Of a stretch of 64,000 nt of DNA, positions 51,099 through 61,018 are shown one piece after another. The notes beneath the pieces are model-generated. The model saw nothing but the letters and a program-made list of their open reading frames with translations. It was not told the DNA's origin and made no database searches. Origin of the DNA: Agrypnia vestita (lineage: Eukaryota > Arthropoda > Insecta > Trichoptera > Phryganeidae); NCBI GenBank assembly GCA_016648135.1, contig JADDOH010011267.1, forward strand, positions 1 to 64,000, written 5' to 3'. Position 1 is the stretch's first letter. Each line of letters starts with the position of its first letter. A program made the position numbers and the translations under genes.

Positions 51099-51649
51099 TA
51101 TTGTGTTCTCAGTGAAAGATGTGTTCTATTTTAAATTCTCGAAAATTCTGCAATTCGACTTCTTGTCATCTCGAAACTAATAGTAATAACAATGTTTGAT
51201 GAACTACACTAATTAATAAAACTAACTAAAGTATTGTAAACTAACTTAATCATAATCAAAACGTTTTTTACAATACTTTGTCATTATTGAAAGATATTAT
51301 TTTTCCAATTAATTAAGCTTGAGTAAATCTGACCTGAAACATAGAATTTCAATGTAGATGCATTTGAAAATTAAAATTATTTATCTTTTTTTTAAATTAA
51401 CTGTGAGACTAACTTAATTACATTTCTAAATCGTATATGTTGTGGCTTTTTCAAAAGCTTTACGTAAATCATAAAAAAAACACCCATACATTTAATTCCT
51501 TTATCTGTCATTCTAAATGATACGCTGATCTTATTTTAAATACACTAGAATGCGTATAGGTACTACGCTAAATTGCAACGTCATAACTAAGTGCGTTTTC
51601 ATTAAAATGCATACATAACACTCGAATATTTTAAAGTTGAAAAAAATGA

Positions 51650-51880
51650 TTGCACGCCATGAGAGCCTTACGGAAGTAGTAACAAGTAGAGCTTACATTA
51701 CACTCACACACGTTCAACTGCGTGCGTGGTTGTAGCCAGGCAGCCTTTGAGCCGTCAGCTAAAAAGCGCCCCCCCAAAATTTATTCGAAGGTTTGATGTT
51801 TTTATTTGCCAGGGGCGTACTCAAATATCGCACACCCCTCGGCGTAATTAAAAAGAGATTTAGTCTGGTTGGATAGATGT
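51650..51880. other. GC-richer repeat-free patch
   Basis: Includes CACACGTTCAACTGCGTGCG, a C-run in AGCGCCCCCCCAAAATTTATTC, and CTCGGCGTAATTAAAAAG. No frame or repeat match. A regulatory role is possible but not shown. Confidence 0.25.
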
Positions 51881-52171
51881 TCGTATTTTAAATTGAAATA
51901 AATAAAAAAATGTCGACACTCGAAGCGGCACGATCAAATTTGCAGATTTCCAGTTAAATATATGGAATTATTTTTGGAAAAAATAATGCTACGTGTAGAC
52001 GGGTATTAAATGCTTAAAAATAATCTGGGATGATAGTGTCCACCGATAAAAATGATTCGGATGCGAAATGAGAAGCATTAAAAAAATGCGTGTGATGATA
52101 AAAATTACGAAATGCTTTAATTTTTAAACGAATAGGTCAACATCATATCGATATTTACCATACTAGATAGC

Positions 52172-52215
52172 AGGCGCGTGCAGTGAGAACGTTGAAGCAT
52201 GACTTTTATGTAAAC
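52172..52215 (+). repeat. hAT-like end fragment
   Basis: AGCAGGCGCGTGCAGTGAGA, ACGTTGAAGCATGACTTTTA matches the ends of the element at 13012-13512. Confidence 0.5.
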
Positions 52216-52272
52216 ATTTATTGAGGAAAAATATCGAAATTAAATATCTATGTTACAGAATATTATCCCAAT

Positions 52273-52437
52273 TATAATAATTTCGTTGTCTGTCTATCCG
52301 TCCGTCGTAACTTCGTGTAACATCTGTAACTTTTTATAGTATAGTTTTTTTTAATTAATAAAATTAATTAAAAATACTTTTTTCTTTAGGAAACGACAAG
52401 TAAACGTTCCGTCATTTTTGATGGGTTACTGCTAGTT
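52273..52437 (-). repeat. SINE-A copy, internally deleted (minus sense)
   Basis: TTTCGTTGTCTGTCTATCCG, GTAACTTCGTGTAACATCTG at one end and CCGTCATTTTTGATGGGTTA, CTGCTAGTT at the other. The tRNA-like middle is lost. A separate perfect CCGTCATTTTTGACGG hairpin lies at 52511-52526. Confidence 0.55.
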
Positions 52438-53099
52438 AAATCTAAATGATATTATTGTTTAATCTCTGACTGAGATTTGGTCTGAATCGCAATCAACCAA
52501 TGAGAAATTTCCGTCATTTTTGACGGACCACAACGATCGTTCCTCTGAAAAGAAGTGTTCCTCTCTTATCGCGACTTATTGCACAATGCACATTTGATCC
52601 TTCATATGGATCTGAAGGGGATATTCCCTTTGTCGCAGATATCACCAAGATTTATAAAACGTTTGAAATGAAAGAGAAGCTTCTACTTTCACCCATTAAT
52701 TGTAATGTCAAATCACAGAAGCAAAATATAAACTAAATAATAAATGAATAACAATAATGCCAAATTCTTTCCTTGTAAAATCATTATACATATTTGATTT
52801 TAAACTTATGTGGGGGTAACGAAGTTAAGTTCTTTCATCCAATTTAAAGATCAGTATGAATGAGATTTTGCGACTGGTATAACATTATTTATTTAATTAT
52901 TTGAAATTCATGGAAAAGGATTATAGATATCTCTAGCACGGTCCATTTGAATATATTATCACGTGGTGTCTGTATGATTAATGAAAACTTTAAAAATTAA
53001 TGATTTATTGATTACCGATTAATTAATTAATAAAATGTACAAGATCACTTATCACTATTCAATGTAACGCTGTTTCTTAAATTAAACTGTTTCGACATT

Positions 53100-53420
53100 T
53101 TAGATAGACACTTTATATTGGCTTTAACATTTTATTCACTATTCACTAGAACATTCCATCCAATTTCCGCACTTATTAATTTCGCTCGATTTATTACCGC
53201 TCGCTTGGCACCGCTGGCCTCTCGCAACTCGCCGCTATCACCCGCTTGGCCAGCCTGGCCCGCAGCTCGTGACTGCCTTCGCTTTGATATCGCCTGTCAA
53301 ACGCGTGCGCCCACTTCTTACTCCCGTGTGTCGTATTTATATTGGCTAATGCTGTTATCTAGACGTTTCCAGTGTTTACTCGCAAGTTTTCGTAAAAAAA
53401 ATTACAATTTGCCAATGTTC
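53100..53420 (-). promoter_or_regulatory. Promoter-like repeat: TATA plus GAAAC..TCTAGA, copy E
   Basis: The minus strand has CTGGAAACGTCTAGATAACA (53373-53354), then TATAAATA at 53341-53334, then a GC-rich leader-like stretch down to about 53200 and GGAATGTTCTAGTGAATAGT at about 53155. The last matches AATATTCTAGTGAAAAT of copy F. The 119-codon plus-strand frame is antisense to this repeat. Confidence 0.45.
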
Positions 53421-53629
53421 TACAAGTTTTTCGATGCCTCGGGGATAAAAATCATCCAGTCTAGATTTTTATCGTGAACAAAGTGTTCACTTTTGTCGAC
53501 TTGACATTCCATTTTGAATGCCTGTAATTAAATAAAATCGTTAATGTAACGTAAAAGCAATAGTAAATGCAAAAATCTATCGTAGAGCAGAAAGTTTTCT
53601 TACGAATGAAGCATTTTATTATACGGTCA

Positions 53630-54005
53630 CAGGATCGTGGCTGTAGGAAGCAAATGAAGTAATTAAAACTTGTATTTACTGCACAATATCACTGTATACG
53701 AATTTAATCGGAGCCTCGTTCTTAAATTCACATTAATTTTCACTAGAATATTTCACACAGTTTTGCACTCATTCACGTCACTAGAATCATCGCTGAACTT
53801 TTTATCATCACCAGATCGTTCCACTCAATTTCATACGAACTCGCTGTCTGTCGTCTGTTGTAAGTCTGCCACTTCTTTTTATCTCTGGTCCACTCGTTGG
53901 CTCGCGCGCGCGTTTGCATTGCTTTATACAAGAATATTGGTTTCGCGAATGTTCGACATATTTCTCCTTATTTATAGTAATTTGTGGTTTCTTCTAGAAT
54001 AGGGT
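53630..54005 (-). promoter_or_regulatory. Promoter-like repeat: strongest heat-shock elements, copy F
   Basis: TTCGCGAATGTTC at 53942-53954 is a perfect three-unit heat-shock element and TTCTAGAA at 53992-53999 a perfect two-unit one. On the minus strand they precede TATAAA (53928-53923). Downstream come GCGCGCGCGAGCCAACGAG, ATTCTAGTGAAAATTAATG and TTCCTACAGCCACGATCCTG at about 53655-53635, which matches copy D. It could be a solo LTR; no flanking retrotransposon body was found. Confidence 0.5.
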
Positions 54006-54219
54006 AGTTGATTCTAGATTCATATATATTTTCATGATAATACCTACAAAAATTCAATACAATTTTCCTCTTTCTTGCAACATCAAATTTTTTCAGTGTT
54101 TTTAGTGAATTATAGGGAATACGAAATTAATATATAAAATAATCAAAATGTCGAGTTAATCCGAGTAGTGAAGTTAGTATCATATATTATAATAATATTA
54201 CATAAAGCTATATTAGCTC

Positions 54220-54425
54220 CGATATTGGTGGTACCGAGTGGTGCGGCCACGCCCCCCGTGTTAACGAATTACTTATTCCGTTATCCGTTACCCAAACCGT
54301 TATTAGCCGCGCCCGTTATCTAACGATTTCTAGATAAACCGATAATTATATCCGGTTGATATTATTCCCATTAATAAACTAACCATCAGCTAGGGCTAAT
54401 GTGTTTGTTTTTTTGGGGCAGGTAA
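54220..54425. other. GC-richer repeat-free patch with CCGTTA/TAACG motifs
   Basis: GGCCACGCCCCCCGTGTTAA, CGAATTACTTATTCCGTTAT, CCGTTACCCAAACCGTTATT. The repeated CCGTTA units resemble Myb-type sites. No frame. A possible regulatory patch. Confidence 0.25.
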
Positions 54426-54869
54426 ATTATTTTAATCGACGTAAAATTATCGGACTTGTCGAAATGTGTATTTGAGACGTAGCTACAGATAGTATATCAA
54501 TTTAACAACCCTTATAAATAGTATAATCGTTTTGACTGAATTGTATACTAATTTTTGATTTTATATGAAATAAATCATTATGAAAATTATATTATTATTG
54601 TATAGCGCATTGGTTGAATCAATATTACAATATGACAAAAATCGCGGTGACAGGGTACTTTCCTTAAGACGCTGTGATATGACTTATGTGAAAAATTAAA
54701 AATTGTCTCGCTATATAGTATACACCCATACGGTTGGCATAAGATATCCGTTTTATTTCAATATCTAGACATTGATTTGTTTGTTATAAAATAAAAAATA
54801 TAGTTGGCTTTAAGATCCATCGACGACCTTCTCCAGATAAATCTATCTTGATCTGTGGTTTGGAGTGGA

Positions 54870-55300
54870 AGTTTTTTATTTATTTATTTATTTAATATTA
54901 CATAATAAGGGTATATTACATTTTTTTCTAGTCTATTAAAACTATAAATAAATACATAAATTTCATCGCTGTATCTCTCTTAAAGGAGAATTATTCATGT
55001 GCTTGGACAGGGACTTAGGGGAGAAAATATTTAATTTAATTTATTTTTTATTATTTAATCTCAGTTATCTTCTTAATTTCTGTAGGAAGGCTATTGAAAT
55101 TATTAATATTTGTTGTTCATAAGTTCCAGATCCGGAGTTTTACGATTGAGCATACGATAATGTGCAACAATATGATAATTTTTTCCATCACATTTTTGAT
55201 ACCTACGAGGTATTGCTGGCGCCTCTGTTTTTGGATAATAAATTGTATTGTATTGCATACAGTTAATTACAATTTTTTCTATTCGATCAATAAAATGCAT
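54870..55300 (-). pseudogene. Possible non-LTR 3' end
   Basis: The minus strand has MNNKYYNFNSLPTEIKKITE followed by AT-rich DNA ending in an (AAATAAAT) tail at 54876-54895. The 'YN.LP.EI' block is the usual last motif of jockey/CR1-like RTs. Upstream text to 55300 (RMLNRKTPDLEL) is not clearly assignable. Confidence 0.35.
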
Positions 55301-55364
55301 AACTTATATAATTGTGTTATACATAGTACCGCTCAATTTAAGAGCATTAATAACGATAATAATT

Positions 55365-55440
55365 ATTAATTAATTAATTAATTAATCAGTTAATCAGTTA
55401 ATCGTTAATAATAATAATTAATAACGATAGAGAGTCCTTG
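55365..55440. repeat. TTAA-rich tetranucleotide run
   Basis: (ATTA)n and (TCAGTTAA)n: TTAATTAATTAATTAATTAA, TCAGTTAATCAGTTAATCG, then TTAATAATAATAATTAATAA. Confidence 0.75.
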
Positions 55441-55539
55441 AGGAGCTTTGAAACTAATTATCCCCATAGTTTCAATTAAAAACATCACAGATAGCTCAAA
55501 AACCAATCATTAAATTCGTTCCGATAAAAAATATATCAT

Positions 55540-55870
55540 TGAAAAAGTTCGCCAGTCCCGATGAATCAGGTTTTTTTTTAAAGGGTAGGTAATTTTTTTT
55601 CACAAAGCGCCTCTCATCCCTCCAGACTTTGTAAATAAAAATTGGACATTAATATCGAAAATTCACTCAGTAACAAAGTTAGGGGATGGAAAATATCCCG
55701 GGGCCTTAATATTCATGAACATTGGACATTTTTCGATTCAGTATCACGAATGCACCAATAATTGAATATCGGGTCATCGCTTGGCTGGAAGAGGCTGTTT
55801 GAAGCCATTTCAACAGGTCAAAAGCTACGTTAAGCCTGAAGCTAGCTTATTTTAGGAATCGTTGTTACAC
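55540..55870. promoter_or_regulatory. Repeat-free block: candidate enhancer
   Basis: GGGGCCTTAATATTCATGAA, CACCAATAATTGAATATCGG and GGAAAATATCCCGGGGCC occur in DNA without repeat matches or frames. Function is inference. Confidence 0.28.
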
Positions 55871-56144
55871 GAAGGCTGTTTTTAAAGTAAGAAGGGTTTT
55901 CGTATAAATATTGTAGGCCCTTTGGGCCGGAATCTTGTCAGGAACTCTTCACCACCTTCCTGTAACCCTCCCCATCAATTCCAGTAGGGTTAGCAAATTT
56001 ACCGGCTAATATAATTACCGGTATGTCGATAAAATTCTGAATTAAAAACCGGTTTACCGGCAATTATTCAATTTTTCAATTTCAATTCAAATTGTTACAC
56101 ATTGATACTTATTTTACACAAAAATTACTCAATATACTAGCTAT

Positions 56145-56825
56145 AACCCGCCAAAAATGACGGACTTTTAATATATAAGTATTTCGACCGCTAATTAAGG
56201 CTATATACAGTGTTATCCAATAGCGTAGCTTGATAAAGTTAGTGATGGACATTAAAAGTAGACATTTTTTTTTCTTATACCTCATCATCATTAGCTGATA
56301 CAATTCTTTACATCTCAACGAAATGGAAATGGATATTAAATTTTTCTGTATTGTTATTTTACCTTTAAACCTTTATTTGTACCTTTAACTATATTATTAT
56401 TTTATCTATCTTATGTTTTTCTGTATTATTATTTTACCTTTAACCATTATTATTGTACCTTTTATATGTATTATTATTTTATCTGTCTTATGATATTTCT
56501 TCTTAACTTTATATTCTGTATTTTAAGCCCATAAGGGCGTTAAATAAATAAATAAAAAAATAAAAAAATAAAAAAATTATATTATATCTCATTATTTTTT
56601 GAGCCATGTGGTAGCGTTAGTGACGGACAATGTTAAAGAGAATTTTGATTTTTCTGTACCTCATTTTGTACACCTCATGATTATTTATGCCAGTTGGTAG
56701 CGTTAGTGACGGACTTTGTTACACAAAATAATAAATAAATATTTTGATTGATGATAAATACCATTGACATAATATGCCACATAGTAATGTACTCACTTAT
56801 TACTTTAAATTTTCATTAAACTGAA
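56145..56825 (-). repeat. CGTCATTTTTGACG-ended repeat, minus sense, interrupted
   Basis: It starts CCGCCAAAAATGACGG at 56148-56163, then ATAGCGTAGCTTGATAAAGT, TAGTGATGGACATTAAAAGT. After an insertion it continues TGTGGTAGCGTTAGTGACGG, ACAATGTTAAAGAGAA and CAGTTGGTAGCGTTAGTGAC, GGACTTTGTTACAC. This copy holds three GTTAGTGAYGGAC units. Confidence 0.55.
56290..56580 (+). mobile_element. Non-LTR 3' end insertion
   Basis: A block with three degenerate copies of TCTGTATTATTATTTTACCT, TTAAC ends CCCATAAGGGCGTTAAATAA, ATAAATAAAAAAATAAAAAA. The A-rich tail and position inside another repeat suggest a 5'-truncated retroposed insertion. No protein remains. Confidence 0.45.
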
Positions 56826-56903
56826 AAATAAAAAAACTAAATATTAAAAAAAATATTTCAGAGTATTTTATTAAAAAAGTCAATGTTTTTATTTTATTTA
56901 ACT

Positions 56904-57166
56904 AGCCCGTCAAAAATGATGAAACATTGATTCGCGTCTTTGCTGAGTTCCGTGTGTAGTGTATTTCTAACGGGTAACCACATGCGGTGGTGGCAGCGTC
57001 GCTAGGTTGGTTGCCGTCTTCGGGTTTGCTCACCTGGGGTTCAAGCCCCTTCTCCGGCCGTTTAATTTTTTTTAGCCGTGAATTCGAAAGAAATTACGGA
57101 CGTTACACGAAGTTACGGACAGACAGACAAACAGACAGACGGACAGACAACGAAATTATTATATTC
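56904..57166 (+). repeat. SINE-A, most complete copy (plus sense)
   Basis: ACTAGCCCGTCAAAAATGAT at the 5' end; a tRNA-like centre with A-box-like GTGGCAGCGTCGCTAGG and B box GGGGTTCAAGCCCC at 57040-57053; TTCTCCGGCCGTTTAATTTT; TTACACGAAGTTACGGACAG; and a (CAGACAGACAAACAGACA) tail before ACGAAATTATTATA. About 263 bp. A 61-codon frame across it is not a gene. Confidence 0.7.
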
Positions 57167-58009
57167 AGATAATAATTTTGAAATGAGATCAGTTATTGTG
57201 TTCTATATATATATATAAAATAAATCAGCTAGTTTTAAATGATATTAAATAGAACAAATGTTGATGGGCTATTGCATCCGTTTATTTGTTGATGTATTTA
57301 ATATTAGTAACAAGAATGTTAGTAACAAGAAAATACAATAAATATATTGTATTGTCAACATTTTCTTCTGAATTATCTCTGTGAGATGAATCGCCTTTTT
57401 CGTATTTTAAAAACCGGTAATACCGGTAAAAACCGGTAAAACCGGTAAATTTTTTATTTTGATACTGTTTACAATAACCTGCCTGACATCTTTGGTTGAG
57501 TAAAATGCAAGTAAAAATCATATAATATTGTGTATTTAAAACAACCAAATTTCCAAATAAAAAGGAAAAGAAGATACAATTAAAAAAATTTAACAAAGTA
57601 GTTAATCGTGTATATCTTTATTAAATACAACTTCTTGCCGACGTTAGATGCTTCTGCGTTAAAAAAAATTGCCATTCGAACAGAAGATGACAAAATGCTC
57701 ACTTTTGTTTACTTGGCTTATTAAATAAATTTGAAGAGACTGGTTTGGAATGAAATATAAAAAATATAAAAAAAACAACGTCCATTGTAAAAATCCTTTT
57801 TTTTACTAAAGGATTTAATCAATATACTAACTTGATTTTAGATGTGTCATAAATATATGCGAGGGGGACATATTTCATAATAAGAGTCAAGTTCAATTTT
57901 AAACGATTTAGTAAATAACATTTACCAATTGTTTATCTTTTGGCGCGCATTTCAAAATTTGAAAAAAAATACACCTGTATATCACCTGGTGTATATAACG
58001 TTTTAAAAA

Positions 58010-58730
58010 TATCCCCAATTTCGAATGTCAGTCCATAACTTCCTCTCCAATAGCTGATCTCCTTCTGTTTTCAAATCACAACAAAAATACTTTTCAATCA
58101 AAATACTAAAACTTGTTTTTTTTTGCTTTTTAAATAAAATTTTAGATTTTTTTAAAATATTTAAGTTTAATGAAAATTAAAATTAATAAGTGCATTCATT
58201 ACTATATCGCATATGTCATTGGTGTATGGTAATCATAAATAAAAATATATAATTTTCACTATAAAAATGCCCGCCACTAACGCTACCAACGGTGTAAGAA
58301 GCAAAAAGCACAATTCTCTATTTACTAATTTAACTGTAACTGGTTTTGGAAATTTTATACGAACCGTATATTTTTCCGAGAAGAAATTCTCGACGTTTCG
58401 TTGAATTCTTATTCAACGTCATCAGGAGGACGACCTTTACCCCTTCTCCTCTCCTCCTCCTGATGAAGTTGAATAAGATTCAACGAAACGTCGAGAATCG
58501 CTTCTCAGAAAAACATACGGTTCGTATAAAATATCCGCAACCAGTTACACTTAAAATATGTCTAACGACCGTAATAACAACCTTAACTTTCTATTTACTA
58601 ATGTCCCATTCTAATCACTAACGTTATCAAGACACCACGCTTCTCCAGATAGCGCTGTTCTCGCGGTCTTAACCTGCGGCCGAAATGTATATAATAATGG
58701 TACGTCATTTTTGACGGGATATAGCCAGTA
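58010..58730 (+). repeat. CGTCATTTTTGACG-ended repeat, copy 2, interrupted by a fold-back
   Basis: CGAATGTCAGTCCATAACTT, CCAATAGCTGATCTCCTTCT, TACTATATCGCATATGTCAT, then after the 58325-58570 insertion ATCACTAACGTTATCAAGAC, AACCTGCGGCCGAAATG and CGTCATTTTTGACG at 58703-58716. It parallels 9655-10081, which has no insertion there. Confidence 0.6.
58325..58570. repeat. Penelope-type fold-back with two hammerhead-like motifs
   Basis: The arms are inverted around 58443. CTGATGAAGTTGAATAAGAT, TCAACGAAAC lies on plus (58460-58489) and CTGATGACGTTGAATAAGAA, TTCAACGAAAC on minus (58425-58395). Outer parts CGTATAAAATATCCGCAACC and AAATATGTCTAACGACCG match 22251-22490. Confidence 0.6.
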
Positions 58731-58739
58731 ACGTTATAA

Positions 58740-58935
58740 AAACAATGAGGAACAATCACAGTCGCTAAACTGGATTAATTAAGGCGATAATTGTCAGGAA
58801 AACATGTCGTTACCGGCGCAGCTTTTAAATGTCGAACACAATTTATGGCGACGTCCATTAGCGACAAATTAGCGTCATTAAGGGTTAAAATATTCCGTGA
58901 TTTGCATAAACAAGTTTCTTTTATAATAATCGAGT
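58740..58935. promoter_or_regulatory. Repeat-free block with homeodomain and POU-type sites: candidate enhancer
   Basis: GGATTAATTAAGG at 58772-58784, GGCGATAATTGTC, AAATTAGCGTCATTAAGGG and the octamer ATTTGCAT at 58900-58907 lie in 200 bp between a repeat and a mariner. No frame. The sites suit a brain-expressed homeobox gene, but function is inference. Confidence 0.35.
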
Positions 58936-58958
58936 TTGCTCTAATTCCAGTCTAAATA

Positions 58959-60242
58959 TTAGGTCCTTACATATGAAATTGAGTTTAGTATGGGAGGAAC
59001 ATAAAGCCGATTTTTTTTTATTATAATATATTTATTTAATCAAAGTATGTACCATTGCTATCTATGTACTTTTGCCATCTCATAGGTAGTTCATTAATCC
59101 CTTTACTAAAAAAACCATTCGGACGGGAATCAATAAAATCTTTGAAGGCGGTTTGGACTGCCCCATCGGAGTTGAATTTTTTCCTTTGCAAGAAGTTATC
59201 CAAATTTCGAAAAAAATGGTAATCTGTTGGAGCAAGGTCCGGAGAGTACGGTGGATGTCTTAGACATTCCAATTGAAGCTCCTCTAATTTGGTAGCCGTC
59301 TGTTGTGCAGTGTGTGGTCTAGCGTTATCATGAAGCAGCAATGGCCTAGAGCGATTAACCAGCCTCGGTTGTTTAGCAGCTAGCTTTTCCATCATGGTTT
59401 GCAGTTGCTGACAATAGACATCTGCCGTAATCGTCTGGCCAGATTTAAGAAACTGTAGTGAACGACACCAGCACTAGTCCACCAAACGCTCACAAGTAAC
59501 TTTTTTGGAGTCAATTTTCGCTTGGGGCATGGTTTGGCTGGTTCGGCAGGGTTCAGCCATTGCGATGAGCGCTTCCGATTATCGTACAGGATCCACTTTT
59601 CATCACAGGTAATGATTCGATTTAAAATCCCTTCATTATTGTGCCGGTTGAGTAATGCAACGCAGCAGTCAACGCGCGTTTGTTGATTTGCTTCACTCAA
59701 TTCGTGAGGTACCCACCTTTCAAGCTTTTTCACCTTACCAATTTGCTTCAAGTGGATTAAAACAGTTTTATCACTAACACCGCAGCCTGCAGCTAACTCG
59801 GATGTGGTTTGCGATGGATCCGCTTCCACAATAGCCTTCAATTCTTCATTATCAACTTTGGTCTCCGGCCGTCCACGGGGCTTGTTCTGCAGGTCGAAAT
59901 TTCCAGAACGAAAACGTTGGAACCAAAAACGCACTGTGTTTTCTTTTGCGGCACCGTCGCCATACACATCATTAATCCTTCGAGCCGTTTCTGCAGCACT
60001 GGTGCCACGGTGGAACTCGTACTCGTAAATAACGCGATATTTCAAGTTTTTCATTTTGTAAACTGAGTGACGCAAAGAAAAAAACAATTGAGGAAAAAAC
60101 AAATGAATTATAATTTTCAAAACACAAATACATGAGTAAATAGCTGTATAAATTTGGATTTGGAATTTCTAACCAAAGAGAAGATATTTGAGATCAAATT
60201 TGCCAGTACGGCAAAACGCCAATTTCATATGTAAGGACCTAA
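58959..60242 (-). mobile_element. Mariner element, cecropia-type, copy 2
   Basis: TTAGGTCCTTACATATGAAA at the left and its inverse ending at 60242, each flanked by TA (58957-58958; 60243-60244). 1,284 bp. Sequence is close to copy 1 throughout, so both inserted from a recent burst. Confidence 0.88.
59036..60054 (-). pseudogene. Mariner transposase, one-base frameshift
   Basis: ATG at 60054 starts the same protein as copy 1 and runs to about 59452, where one base is missing relative to copy 1 (GAAACTG against GAAAGCTG). The frame then leaves SFL and ends after some 17 wrong residues. The remaining C-terminal half, including [16 protein letters not shown] and [17 protein letters not shown], is open in another frame to 59036. 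The Arg codon that is TGA in copy 1 is intact here. Inactive as it stands. Confidence 0.85.
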
Positions 60243-60384
60243 TATTAAACAACTTCACCACGACTATTAATAGAGATTCAAAGCAAAGAGTAAATAATGA
60301 CTCACAAAAAGTAATCTGGAAATTATTAATACGAGTGTACCATACTTTCCCGATAACTACTGAAAAAAAAAATAAGCTTGTTAT

Positions 60385-60550
60385 TTTTACGTTTTACTTA
60401 CACATTTTTTTGTGCCTGTATTACCCGTTATCTGCCGAAACCCCCTGCACTCGAATGTCATAATATCCAAACCTTCTTACCTACCATAGTATACATCTAC
60501 AGAAAATATTTCAGGTTTGATACTATAGCGTAAGTCTGGCGGATGCTGGC
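60385..60550 (+). repeat. End copy of the 4070-5445 element
   Basis: TTTACTTACACATTTTTTTG, CCGTTATCTGCCGAAACCCC, ATATTTCAGGTTTGATACTA, GTAAGTCTGGCGGATGCTGG. About 165 bp, ending like the right terminus of the parent. Confidence 0.65.
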
Positions 60551-60839
60551 TTTTAGTCTAATCATTGAATATACTGTTTGGAAAATTATTTAAAAAAGTG
60601 GCCTAATCATCCTAACATCCCTATTTCAATAGAGATGACAGTTACAAACTATCAAGTATTTGTGCGCCCTGTTCCAACGACACTGATTCAACCCTTGAGA
60701 GAAGTCGCAGTAAAATCCGCCGACGTAACTAGTACATATTGCACACTGGCGACCTCTATTGTAGAAGAAGAGAACACTCCACAACAAAGTGCATACAATT
60801 TACGCCCTAGAAAGCAGCACCTTTAATCAGTCCGACCTC

Positions 60840-60965
60840 CACCTCCACGGGTAAAGGTCGTCCTCCTGATGACGTTGGATAAGTGTCCAACGAAACGTCG
60901 AGATTCGTTTCTCGGTAATGCACACGGTGCGTATAAAATATCCGAAATTACAGTTAAATACGATT
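60840..60965 (+). repeat. Penelope-type tail with hammerhead-like motif
   Basis: CTGATGACGTTGGATAAGTG, TCCAACGAAACGTCGAG (motif at 60866-60896; stem GTTGGA/TCCAAC), then GATTCGTTTCTCGG and GCGTATAAAATATCCGAAAT as in the fold-backs. Single arm. The frame 60578-60826 just upstream (STIVEEENTPQQSAYNLRPR) ends 40 bp before it and might be the end of an associated ORF. Confidence 0.55.
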
Positions 60966-61018
60966 AAATCATGTGCAAAAATTAATATAATTATAACAGA
61001 AAAACATAGTTACAAAAC

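Larger units (their letters stand above)
55985..57460. repeat. ACCGGTA-rich ends around nested repeats
   Basis: AATTTACCGGCTAATATAAT, TACCGGTATG, AAACCGGTTTACCGGCAATT at 55995-56065, and AAACCGGTAATACCGGTAAA, AACCGGTAAAACCGGTAAAT at 57408-57450. The minus strand of the right cluster also starts AATTTACCGG, so the clusters may be inverted ends of one decayed element, possibly hAT-like. Between them are the next three entries. Confidence 0.35.

Noticed and set aside
53118..53477. 119-codon plus-strand frame
   Set aside because: Antisense to promoter-like repeat E; composition reflects that repeat.
59804..60066. Frames of 74 and 85 codons opposite mariner copy 2, and their twins at 47161-47423
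   Set aside because: Shadow frames of the transposase in both copies.
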